DNA from: JAZDMK01 sp043800975
Lineage (GTDB): Bacteria; Bacteroidota; Bacteroidia; Bacteroidales; JAHJDW01
Reading direction: 5' to 3'
Assembly: GCA_043800975.1 (NCBI GenBank)
Contig: JAZDMK010000309.1
Span: 1-5,815 of the forward strand
DNA length: 5,815 nt
How positions within the stretch are numbered: position 1 is the stretch's first letter; each line of letters opens with the position of its first letter. The notes beneath the pieces were generated by a model that had not been told where the DNA came from, did no database searches, and was given only the letters and a program-made list of their open reading frames with translations. Below, in pieces: positions 1-5,024 of the stretch. The translations under genes and the position numbers were made by a program.

Positions 1-72
1 TCCTTTAACAGTCAGTTCTTTCTTCAGCAAAGTTTTTAAATGTGCAATCAGCTCTTTGAGCGATTCAAGCTG
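1..72 (-). pseudogene. Possible edge of a coding fragment, coiled-coil-like
   Basis: Read on the minus strand, 24 codons run open from position 72 off the left edge and encode a leucine- and lysine-rich helix-like peptide (QLESLKELIAHLKTLLKK and on). A TAG stop lies immediately upstream at 73-75 and there is no ATG in the visible part. It is therefore either the eroded remains of a gene, a frame whose start lies beyond the edge, or chance. The amphipathic composition is what makes it worth noting. No family can be named. Confidence 0.2.
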
Positions 73-192
73 CTATGCTGTGGGTAGGTGCTTTGAAATA
101 TTTCTGATCAGTTATATTCAAATTGTGAGGAATTTGAAATACCAATACTTATAATAAGCATGCTAAACATGCTCAAGAACGCCTTAAAAAAT

Positions 193-239
193 GTTTAAAT
201 GAAATGAATAAAAGCTCCAATCATTTCATTAATTAAAAC
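193..239. repeat. AT-rich inverted repeat
   Basis: A perfect 9-bp stem (ATGAAATGA at 199-207 with TCATTTCAT at 221-229) encloses a 13-nt loop. The flanks extend the pairing weakly through TTAA-type sequence. On the minus strand the hairpin is followed by a T-rich run, so it could act as a terminator for leftward transcription. Apart from this hairpin, the edge fragment and the promoter below, I see nothing in 1-322. Confidence 0.45.
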
Positions 240-264
240 CAAATCGTATAAATGATTTCTATTA

Positions 265-295
265 TTGTTTTTTTCATTTTTTTACTATACTATTG
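265..295 (+). promoter_or_regulatory. Putative Bacteroidota-type promoter
   Basis: TTG at 265-267 is followed after 20 nt by TACTATTG at 288-295, one mismatch from the Bacteroidota -7 consensus TAnnTTTG. Initiation would fall near 300-303, about 20 nt before the ATG at 323. This placement argues against the in-frame TTG at 293 being the start, because that codon would lie upstream of the predicted transcript. Confidence 0.4.
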
Positions 296-322
296 CATAA
301 ACATCGTATTTGTTTTTTAACC

Positions 323-664
323 ATGCCCCTGATCAAACAACTATACTTCGCCCTCTGCTACGATGAACACAATGTCACAGTTGCTTCAAAGCTGTCAATT
401 GACAACGTTTCAGATGGTCGGTATGAATTTAATAAACTGATGGGTATCTACTCACTATCATACAAATTTGTTCTTTTCAAATACAAGGCAAACCACAATT
501 TCTACAACATCGCCCAGCGCGAAGACTGCTATCTGATCAAAGATTTTGCAACCCTCTTCATCATCAAAAAAACAGATACAGCAAGCATAAAAGCCCAACG
601 AAAAAAACTCTTCGAAGTACTTTTAGATGAAGGAATACTCTGTATTCTGGAAAAAACGAAATAA
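323..664 (+). CDS. Hypothetical protein, 113 aa
   Basis: I do not recognise this protein. The product is a small, basic, apparently soluble protein. It begins MPLIKQLYFALCYDE, has an aromatic middle (KFVLFKYKANHNFYNIAQ) and ends with a lysine-rich helix (SIKAQRKKLFEVLLDEG). No transmembrane segment, signal peptide, zinc-binding cysteines or catalytic motif is visible. The frame stays open back to a TTG at 293, which would add ten residues. I prefer the ATG at 323, preceded by TTTTTTAACC, because the likely promoter overlaps the TTG. It stands alone: the next credible gene on the same strand is more than 1 kb away, so it is probably monocistronic. The coding assignment rests on length and start context only. 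Confidence 0.55.
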   Translation: MPLIKQLYFALCYDEHNVTVASKLSIDNVSDGRYEFNKLMGIYSLSYKFVLFKYKANHNFYNIAQREDCYLIKDFATLFIIKKTDTASIKAQRKKLFEVLLDEGILCILEKTK

Positions 665-692
665 CCCCACGTGCATAAAAAAGTCCATCGCC

Positions 693-751
693 CTTCTCGC
701 CTGGCAGAAGAGCCAGTCGAAGTGCAGGCTTCCCTGTCCTTTTTTTGCACT
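693..751 (+). other. Weak stem-loops after the 113-aa gene
   Basis: CTGGC (701-705) pairs with GCCAG (712-716) inside an imperfect longer stem. AGTGCA (721-726) pairs with TGCACT (746-751) around a segment ending in a T-run (740-746). This could be an inefficient terminator about 30-80 nt after the stop codon. No stem is long enough to be sure. Confidence 0.25.
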
Positions 752-816
752 CCCCGCGCCAAACCCTTCTGTTGTTTTTTTCTGTCACATTTTTCGATAT
801 GATATTTATGATTAAT

Positions 817-860
817 CTTTGCTCTGCTCGCTCCGACGGGGCGTCACTGCGACGGCAAAG
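817..860. other. Composite stem-loop
   Basis: Three short stems stack on one axis. CTTTGC (817-822) pairs with GCAAAG (855-860), TCGC (828-831) with GCGA (849-852), and GACG (835-838) with CGTC (842-845) around a GGG loop, with small internal loops between. No T-run follows, so it does not look like a terminator. It is the first of three structured elements leading up to the palindrome at 951. Its function is unknown. Confidence 0.4.
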
Positions 861-888
861 AAATAGTTAAGCAACAACATCAAAAAAG

Positions 889-924
889 AAAGGCAGCCTC
901 CAACCTCCACCACCGGCTGCCTTT
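889..924. terminator. Hairpin with 10-bp stem, terminator-like
   Basis: AAAGGCAGCC at 889-898 pairs perfectly with GGCTGCCTTT at 915-924 around a 16-nt loop made only of A, C and T. On the + strand only three T residues end the stem. On the minus strand the stem is followed by TTCTTTTTTG, a better terminator tail for leftward transcription. No gene ends close by on either strand, so the role is uncertain and a structural role beside the 951-1045 palindrome is possible. Confidence 0.45.
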
Positions 925-950
925 GTGCCAGCAAAAAAACAACCCAATGC

Positions 951-1045
951 TATTTAACATAACACGTTCTTATAGGAGCAATGCACGTTTTAAATTAAAT
1001 AATGTTTTTGGTATGCATTGTCCTATAAGTCAATTATGTTAAATA
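951..1045. other. Folded recombination-site-like palindrome (dif/attC-like)
   Basis: Visible directly: 951-962 pairs with 1034-1045 (12 bp). An unpaired internal loop follows (963-968 against 1030-1033). Then 969-977 pairs with 1021-1029 (9 bp), G978 bulges out, and 979-985 pairs with 1014-1020 (7 bp). A 28-nt A/T-rich loop closes the structure. From known biology: TTATGTTAAAT at 1034-1044 equals the XerD half of E. coli dif, and 952-962 is its exact inverse. ATTTAAC (952-958) and GTTAAAT (1038-1044) fit the integron attC R''/R' consensus RYYYAAC and GTTRRRY. The unpaired central spacer and one extrahelical base in the inner arm are also attC-like and resemble the CTX-phage attP hairpin. Inference: a site recombined as folded single-stranded DNA by XerCD or a related tyrosine recombinase. 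A plain hairpin or regulatory palindrome remains possible; no T-run follows, so a terminator is unlikely. Confidence 0.5.
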
Positions 1046-1582
1046 TCTCGCGCAGCCCCACTATTATTTCACACTTTGCGGCATTGCTCCACCTTCAGCG
1101 TCCCGGCGATGCCATCGCATTATGTTTCTCGCGTGACCTGGTGATGATGTCTTACCTCGCTCAGGCAGTTGGCGCAAACGCGCCCACATCCGCGGACAGC
1201 AGAATGCCGCAAAGATGATTACTAAGAGCATAAACCCAACCCACTGTTTTGTCATGGTTTTTGAAACCCGTGCTGCTACAAGCGGGGCTCTTTCTCTCTC
1301 TCTCGCTCCATTCCTCCGGCTCGTCAGTCCTTCAATTAAATTTCAGCTGTTTTGTCCTTCCTCGCCGATCGTCTTTCTGCTTCCGTTCGTTCAGTCGCCT
1401 CCCTTTCGCAGCCGCACCCCAGCCGCCTGTTCCGCAAGCTCCACAGCCCGCTTCCTGTTCCCATCCCGAAGTCAAAAAACCACGCCAAAACCCCGATGAT
1501 ATTTTCCTGATGTCATTAATAAAACCTTAATCAAAGATAAGCCGACAGCGCTCTTTCAAGGTCAAGCCCTTTGGGTTTTGCA
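1046..1582. other. Gene-poor, pyrimidine-rich stretch
   Basis: No convincing gene. The + strand is rich in C and T, with a CT run at 1288-1304, and is visibly more GC-rich than its flanks. Frames of 60-95 codons are open on both strands, but their translations are Ser/Pro/Phe-rich on the + strand or Arg/Trp-rich on the minus strand, as expected from biased noncoding DNA. The only one with a plausible start is the minus-strand frame 1255-1064: A-rich leader, then MTKQWVGFMLLVIIFAAFCC, a possible membrane segment. Its remainder looks non-coding. A weak hairpin (CCCG near 1267, CGGG near 1283) precedes the CT run. Confidence 0.45.
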
Positions 1583-1614
1583 AAAAAAATCTGCACACTG
1601 CTGCGGATTTTTTT
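1583..1614. terminator. Bidirectional intrinsic terminator
   Basis: AAAAAAATCTGCA at 1583-1595 pairs with TGCGGATTTTTTT at 1602-1614, a 13-bp stem with one G-T wobble, closed by a 6-nt loop. The A-run and T-run give it a terminator tail on both strands. It lies about 175 nt upstream of the J-domain gene and would insulate that gene from transcription through the gene-poor stretch. No gene that it obviously terminates was found. Confidence 0.6.
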
Positions 1615-1789
1615 GTTTTTAACTGTTGCAGCAGGTAGTATTTTTTTCGTCAAAAACCTTGCAATTCAGCCACCGCACCGCTTTTTGGTTGCTTAAGGTT
1701 TCATTAATGTTATGTTTTTTTTAAATGGCGAACTGCGGACTTCGCCGAACATTGATGAAAAAAGTTATAAATTTTAATCAACCAAACCT

Positions 1790-2266
1790 ATGCAAACACA
1801 GTACTTTCAGAACTGCAACTCACTCGAAGAAGTGAAACGCAGATACAAGGAATTAGCCATGAAACACCATCCAGATCGCGGAGGTGACACAGCCACCATG
1901 CAGCAGATAAACTGCGAATATGAAAGCATGATGAAGAATCCTATTTTTGAATTTTCGAAGCAAACCGAGCAGGAACAGCAGGAATACATCCGGTACCCGG
2001 AGATCATCAACCAGGTGATCGGCCTGGAAGGAATCATCATCGAATTAATCGGAAACTGGATCTGGATAAGTGGCAACACATATCCGTATAAAGATAAGCT
2101 GAGGCAGGTGGGCTTCTACTTTGCACCTAAAAAGGTGATGTGGTACTTCCGGCCGCCCGACTATAAATCGCCCAACAGGAGCCCGAAAACAATCGAGTAC
2201 ATCCGTAATAAATACGGGAGTGATTTAATAGAAACGAGGAAAAGAAAATTTGAACTGCAAAATTAA
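1790..2266 (+). CDS. J-domain protein with C-terminal W/GN-rich domain, 158 aa
   Basis: The N-terminus (about 4-48) is a compact J domain. LEEVKRRYKELAMKHHPDRGG matches helix II and the loop, with the HPD triad at 27-29 that stimulates Hsp70 (DnaK) ATPase, followed by the GGD and INCEYE pattern typical of small J proteins. A charged linker (56-68) leads to a second domain at about 72-125 containing LEGIIIELIGNWIWISGNT, then YKDKLRQVGFYFAPKKVMWYF. I recall this J plus tryptophan-rich arrangement from small J proteins in phages, plasmids and integrated elements of Bacteroidota and Firmicutes; the second domain has no assigned function that I know. There is no Gly/Phe or zinc-finger region, so it is not housekeeping DnaJ. 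The likely role is recruiting host DnaK to an element-encoded process. The ATG at 1790 is preceded by an A/T-rich leader, and a strong terminator follows the stop at once, so it is a single-gene transcript. Fold: high confidence; role: inferred. Confidence 0.85.
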   Translation: MQTQYFQNCNSLEEVKRRYKELAMKHHPDRGGDTATMQQINCEYESMMKNPIFEFSKQTEQEQQEYIRYPEIINQVIGLEGIIIELIGNWIWISGNTYPYKDKLRQVGFYFAPKKVMWYFRPPDYKSPNRSPKTIEYIRNKYGSDLIETRKRKFELQN

Positions 2267-2268
2267 GC

Positions 2269-2291
2269 AAGGGGGCATGCGCCCCCTTTTT
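2269..2291 (+). terminator. Intrinsic terminator of the J-domain gene
   Basis: AAGGGGGC (2269-2276) pairs with GCCCCCTT (2281-2288) around ATGC, and a T-run extends to 2291. It starts 2 nt after the stop codon. This is a textbook GC-rich stem with U tail. A small extra hairpin (TTTCCG/CGGAAA, 2294-2308) follows, and GCAACGGAA occurs twice (2299-2307 and 2309-2317). Confidence 0.85.
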
Positions 2292-2381
2292 CATTTCCGC
2301 AACGGAAAGCAACGGAATGAATAATCTTACATGAACCCTTTATTTACAGGCCTTTCCGCACGTTTTCGATTTATTCTGATG

Positions 2382-2389
2382 TAGTTTTG
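2382..2389 (+). promoter_or_regulatory. Putative promoter -7 element TAGTTTTG
   Basis: The sequence is an exact TAnnTTTG match 24 nt before the ATG at 2414, predicting initiation near 2395 and a leader of about 20 nt. No clear TTTG -33 box is seen at the usual distance, so the assignment rests on the -7 match and its position between a terminator and a gene start. Confidence 0.45.
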
Positions 2390-2413
2390 TAGTATAATTT
2401 AAAACGCAAAACT

Positions 2414-2635
2414 ATGTTAAACACAATCCTCAATTTCATTTTCGGAGCAGCCGCAACGGCTGGTGCGGCCTCCGCTATCGACGGCATAGACCCGAACAGC
2501 TTCGGCAGCCTCGAAGAACTGATCAAGTATGTAATCAGCATTGTTGGTGGTATTCTCGCAACCGTCATCATCAACATACTGAAGAAAAAATTTCCGGAAT
2601 GGTTTGAAGCCAGGAAGAAAAAAACTTCAAAATAA
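2414..2635 (+). CDS. Small membrane protein, 73 aa
   Basis: Two hydrophobic segments are visible. Residues about 3-22 are short and rich in Ala and Gly (ILNFIFGAAATAGAASAI). Residues about 37-52 are strongly hydrophobic (LIKYVISIVGGILATVIINIL). They are separated by an acidic Asp/Glu loop, and the tail is short and basic (KKKFPEWFEARKKKTSK). The layout of one or two membrane helices with a positive C-terminus resembles phage holins and small phage membrane or coat proteins, but I recognise no family and this is only analogy. It sits between the J-domain gene and the DUF6266 genes and has its own promoter-like element. The start context (AACT before ATG) and length are normal. No cleavable signal peptide is evident. 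Whether it belongs to the downstream module functionally is not shown by the sequence. Confidence 0.7.
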   Translation: MLNTILNFIFGAAATAGAASAIDGIDPNSFGSLEELIKYVISIVGGILATVIINILKKKFPEWFEARKKKTSK

Positions 2636-2643
2636 AATCTAAC

Positions 2644-2676
2644 ATCAAGGCCGTATCAACTCCGTATCAAGGCCGC
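2644..2676 (+). repeat. Three tandem 11-bp repeats
   Basis: ATCAAGGCCGT (2644-2654), ATCAACTCCGT (2655-2665) and ATCAAGGCCGC (2666-2676) follow each other without gaps. The middle copy differs at two positions and the last at one. The period is close to one helical turn, so a protein could bind each copy on the same face. Alternatively CAAGGCC and GGC-CG-CTTG pair imperfectly ahead of a T-run (2680-2684) to act as a weak terminator for the 73-aa gene. Confidence 0.6.
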
Positions 2677-2744
2677 TTGTTTTTATCAAAAAATCCTCAG
2701 AAAAAAACCAAAAAAATCAATACTAACCTTCAAAATTAATTACC

Positions 2745-3389
2745 ATGGCAATTGTTCAAAACCCCGTCACCGGCAGAACCAAGAAAAAATTCGGTACTGC
2801 CGTTTTCTCCAAACAGTTTGGAAAAAACACAATGAGGACCAAACCCATCGAGGTGAAAAATCCAAAAACCATTCCCCAGAAACAACAGCGTTCTAAGTTC
2901 GCCCTGATGGTTGAGCTTTCCAGAATGTTCCTGGGCTTCATTCGTATCGGCTTCAAACAGGTCGCTATCGGCATGTCGCAGTTCAACATGTTTATGAAGA
3001 CAAACATCTATGATGTGATCTCTGGCGTTTATCCCAGCTACACCATCGACTTCACAAAGCTGATCGTTACCAAAGGTACGCTCACCGGTGCAGATGGTGC
3101 CGCCGCTGTCGCTGCAGCCGGCCACAAAGTAAACATTACATGGAACGACAACACCGGTTCAAGTGATGCGTTGGCCACTGACAAAGCAATGCAGCTCATT
3201 ATTAATTATGATAAGAAAACTGTGATGCAGGATACAACCACCAAAACTCGCGTGGATGCTACCAGTTCTCTTACGGTTCCTTTGTCCTGGGTAGGCGATG
3301 AAGTACATGTTTATCTTTCTTTCATGGATGCAGCCGGTGCAAAAATCGCTGACAGCGTTTTCCTCGACTCAGTAATTATCCTCGCTTAA
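2745..3389 (+). CDS. DUF6266 family protein, 214 aa
   Basis: The N-terminus is the family signature: NPVTGRTKKKFGTAVFSKQFGK, an MRTKP motif near 30-34, NPKT near 39-42, and QKQQRSKF at 45-52, followed by a helical segment (about 53-85). The middle contains YPSYTIDFTKLIVTKGTL (around 101), and the C-terminal part (about 125-214) reads as beta strands of an Ig- or fibronectin-like fold, ending SWVGDEVHVYLSFMDAAG then ADSVFL. Members of DUF6266 are common in Bacteroidota, often as neighbouring paralogs; no function is established that I know. There is no signal peptide, transmembrane helix or catalytic motif. The next gene on the same strand shares this N-terminus. The ATG at 2745 (AATTACCATGG) fits the conserved start. 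A strong terminator follows 31 nt after the stop, so this gene is transcribed separately from the next. A structural or surface role is a guess from the beta-rich C-terminus. Confidence 0.85.
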   Translation: MAIVQNPVTGRTKKKFGTAVFSKQFGKNTMRTKPIEVKNPKTIPQKQQRSKFALMVELSRMFLGFIRIGFKQVAIGMSQFNMFMKTNIYDVISGVYPSYTIDFTKLIVTKGTLTGADGAAAVAAAGHKVNITWNDNTGSSDALATDKAMQLIINYDKKTVMQDTTTKTRVDATSSLTVPLSWVGDEVHVYLSFMDAAGAKIADSVFLDSVIILA

Positions 3390-3420
3390 TTTTAGTTTCA
3401 ACATAGGCAGTTCGGGTTCC

Positions 3421-3459
3421 GGGAAGTTGTCAGCATAATGCGGCAACTTCCCTTTTTTT
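3421..3459 (+). terminator. Intrinsic terminator of the DUF6266 gene
   Basis: GGGAAGTTG (3421-3429) pairs perfectly with CAACTTCCC (3444-3452) around a 14-nt loop, followed by seven T residues (3453-3459). Efficient termination is expected between the two DUF6266-type genes, implying that the 490-aa gene has its own promoter in the short gap that follows. Confidence 0.85.
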
Positions 3460-3481
3460 CACACTCTTTTTTTTCAGTTCC

Positions 3482-3516
3482 AAATCGCAAATCCAAAATC
3501 ACAAATCATAAATCTT
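3482..3516 (+). repeat. Five tandem AAATC heptads before a start codon
   Basis: AAATC begins at 3482, 3489, 3496, 3503 and 3510, exactly every 7 nt, with two variable bases between (GC, CA, AC, AT, TT). The array ends 6 nt before the ATG at 3523, so it occupies the leader of the 490-aa gene. I recall similar AAATC-type tracts in gaps of other Bacteroidota genomes. Change in copy number could alter promoter or leader spacing. Confidence 0.75.
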
Positions 3517-3522
3517 TAAATT

Positions 3523-4995
3523 ATGGCTAGAATTAATCAAGGTTTTCTTGGCAACGCTTCCGGCAAACTCGGCAACGTCGTTTTTGCAAGATGGCGCCAG
3601 CTCAATACGGCACGCCAGTACCAGCCCGATATTCAGGATGCAAATTCTCCTGCTCAACAGAAGCAGCGTTCCCGAATGGTCGCTCTTCTGCAGTTTCTGA
3701 AACCCATCAACAAATCTTTTCTACAGCTTTACAATTCACCACTGGCAAAAAACTCTACGCCCTGGGCAATGGCCATCAAAGCAAACATGCCGCGAGTATC
3801 TCCCGAAGGAATTATTCTTCTTCAGGATCTGCAGTTGGGTGATCCTAATCTTTCAAATGTAGAGCTGCAAAATATCATTTACAATCCTTTCATCGATCAG
3901 GTTTCTTTCTCATATGCGCCCGCTCAGAACCTCAGTTCTCAGGGGGGTTATCCTTACATCGCATCTTCTGTTCTTGGCAAATATTCTCTGGATTCTTTTT
4001 CAAATGATTTTGATGTTCGTCATCTTTTGTGCACGCTTCCCGATGGTCGTTTTTTCTGTTCCATCTATGATGAAAACTACGAATATGTTTTCGATAATTG
4101 CTGGGCAGGGGGTATGTTCTGGATGATTTATTTCAATACGTATAATATTGACAAAGTTTTCAATCCCAATGATAACCTGTCTTTGCCAACTTACTTCGTT
4201 CCTGAATCTATTCTTGAAAGCTTCAACAATTCAATCAAAGACAATCCCGTTCCACCTGTTTCTATTGCTCAATCGTATGAGCTTCGTTCAGGTTCATGGT
4301 TTCTTCTTTTGAAAATCGATTTCACAAAAACAACATTGACAACTCCTGCAGATCATTCTTTACTTTTCTGGGGCGTTTCTCTGCAGGGCGATATGCATGA
4401 ACAGTCCGATGTGTACGAATGGGATCTTGCCAATGAAAATTTTGAAATTGAAATTGGTCCGGAAGGTATTAATGGATCCGTGATCATTCTTTATTCTGTG
4501 TATAAAAAATCAGGTGAACAGATTGCAAGATTCAATCGTATCTATTTGCCAACAGGCACCGACAACAAGCTCTATCCTTATTTCGAGCAGTTGTTTCTCT
4601 GCGATTATTCTCATCCCGCATCCTTTGTTCTCTCAGGTGATAACTGCGGTTTCTGTGGAAACATCGATAATCTTTTTTCAGATTTCATTCAGCTCTGGGA
4701 ACAGGGAATCATCCATGAAGGCCACGGTCCGGCGCCGATCATTGAGCAAAAACTCGCGATCGGTACAAGCGTAAATGGATCTGTTGTCGTCACCGGTCAA
4801 AGCCATGCATCCGGTTCTGATTATTATTTCGCAAAAGACAAAAAAGCCTATCTCGAAGTGGTTCCGGAATCCGGGTATGAATTCTCACTCTGGACAGGTC
4901 CGGATAATGCAGATGTCACAAAACTGGATGAAACACATTTTGAAATTGTGATGTCAAAAGATCGCGGCCTCACGGCTACTTTCATTCATGCGTAA
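3523..4995 (+). CDS. DUF6266-like protein with C-terminal InlB-type repeat, 490 aa
   Basis: The first 80 residues align with the preceding gene: INQGFLGNASGKLGNVVFAR, an AR near 30, and QQKQRSRM at 45-52, the same residue positions as QKQQRSKF there. The central part (about 90-400) is long, aromatic- and Asn-rich, without membrane segments; I do not recognise it. The last domain (about 411-489: AIGTSVNGSVVVTG, then YLEVVPESGYEFSLWTG, then MSKDRGLTATF) has the pattern of the InlB B-repeat / 'bacterial repeat' beta-grasp domain common in surface and secreted proteins. No signal peptide or sorting signal is visible, which is odd for such a domain unless export uses another route or the protein is a structural part of a particle. 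The leader carries the AAATC heptads. The gap to the next gene is 29 nt with no hairpin, so the two are probably co-transcribed. Coding: very likely; function: unknown. Confidence 0.85.
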   Translation: MARINQGFLGNASGKLGNVVFARWRQLNTARQYQPDIQDANSPAQQKQRSRMVALLQFLKPINKSFLQLYNSPLAKNSTPWAMAIKANMPRVSPEGIILLQDLQLGDPNLSNVELQNIIYNPFIDQVSFSYAPAQNLSSQGGYPYIASSVLGKYSLDSFSNDFDVRHLLCTLPDGRFFCSIYDENYEYVFDNCWAGGMFWMIYFNTYNIDKVFNPNDNLSLPTYFVPESILESFNNSIKDNPVPPVSIAQSYELRSGSWFLLLKIDFTKTTLTTPADHSLLFWGVSLQGDMHEQSDVYEWDLANENFEIEIGPEGINGSVIILYSVYKKSGEQIARFNRIYLPTGTDNKLYPYFEQLFLCDYSHPASFVLSGDNCGFCGNIDNLFSDFIQLWEQGIIHEGHGPAPIIEQKLAIGTSVNGSVVVTGQSHASGSDYYFAKDKKAYLEVVPESGYEFSLWTGPDNADVTKLDETHFEIVMSKDRGLTATFIHA

Positions 4996-5024
4996 TCAAA
5001 TTTTAATTTCAAACTCCTTTAAAA

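Noticed and set aside
529..815. Frames on both strands around the end of the 113-aa gene
   Set aside because: They overlap the 113-aa gene or its hairpin region, start in poor contexts and give low-complexity translations.
951..1045. Palindrome as an insertion-sequence end pair or a simple terminator
   Set aside because: There is no transposase and no coding space between the arms (28-nt loop), and no T-run follows either arm as a terminator would need.
1018..1218. Open frame of 66 codons on the + strand
   Set aside because: It starts inside the right arm of the palindrome, has no leader of its own, and its translation shows no domain or coding-like pattern.
1215..1530. Two overlapping + strand frames of 93-94 codons
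   Set aside because: Ser/Pro/Phe-rich translations reflect the pyrimidine bias. Neither has a recognisable domain, and they overlap each other over most of their length.
2736..3125. 129-codon minus-strand frame opposite the DUF6266 gene
   Set aside because: It is an antisense shadow; the + strand protein matches a known family and the minus-strand translation matches nothing.
3591..3842. 83-codon frame inside the 490-aa gene
   Set aside because: Alternate-frame shadow of a protein supported by its DUF6266-like N-terminus.
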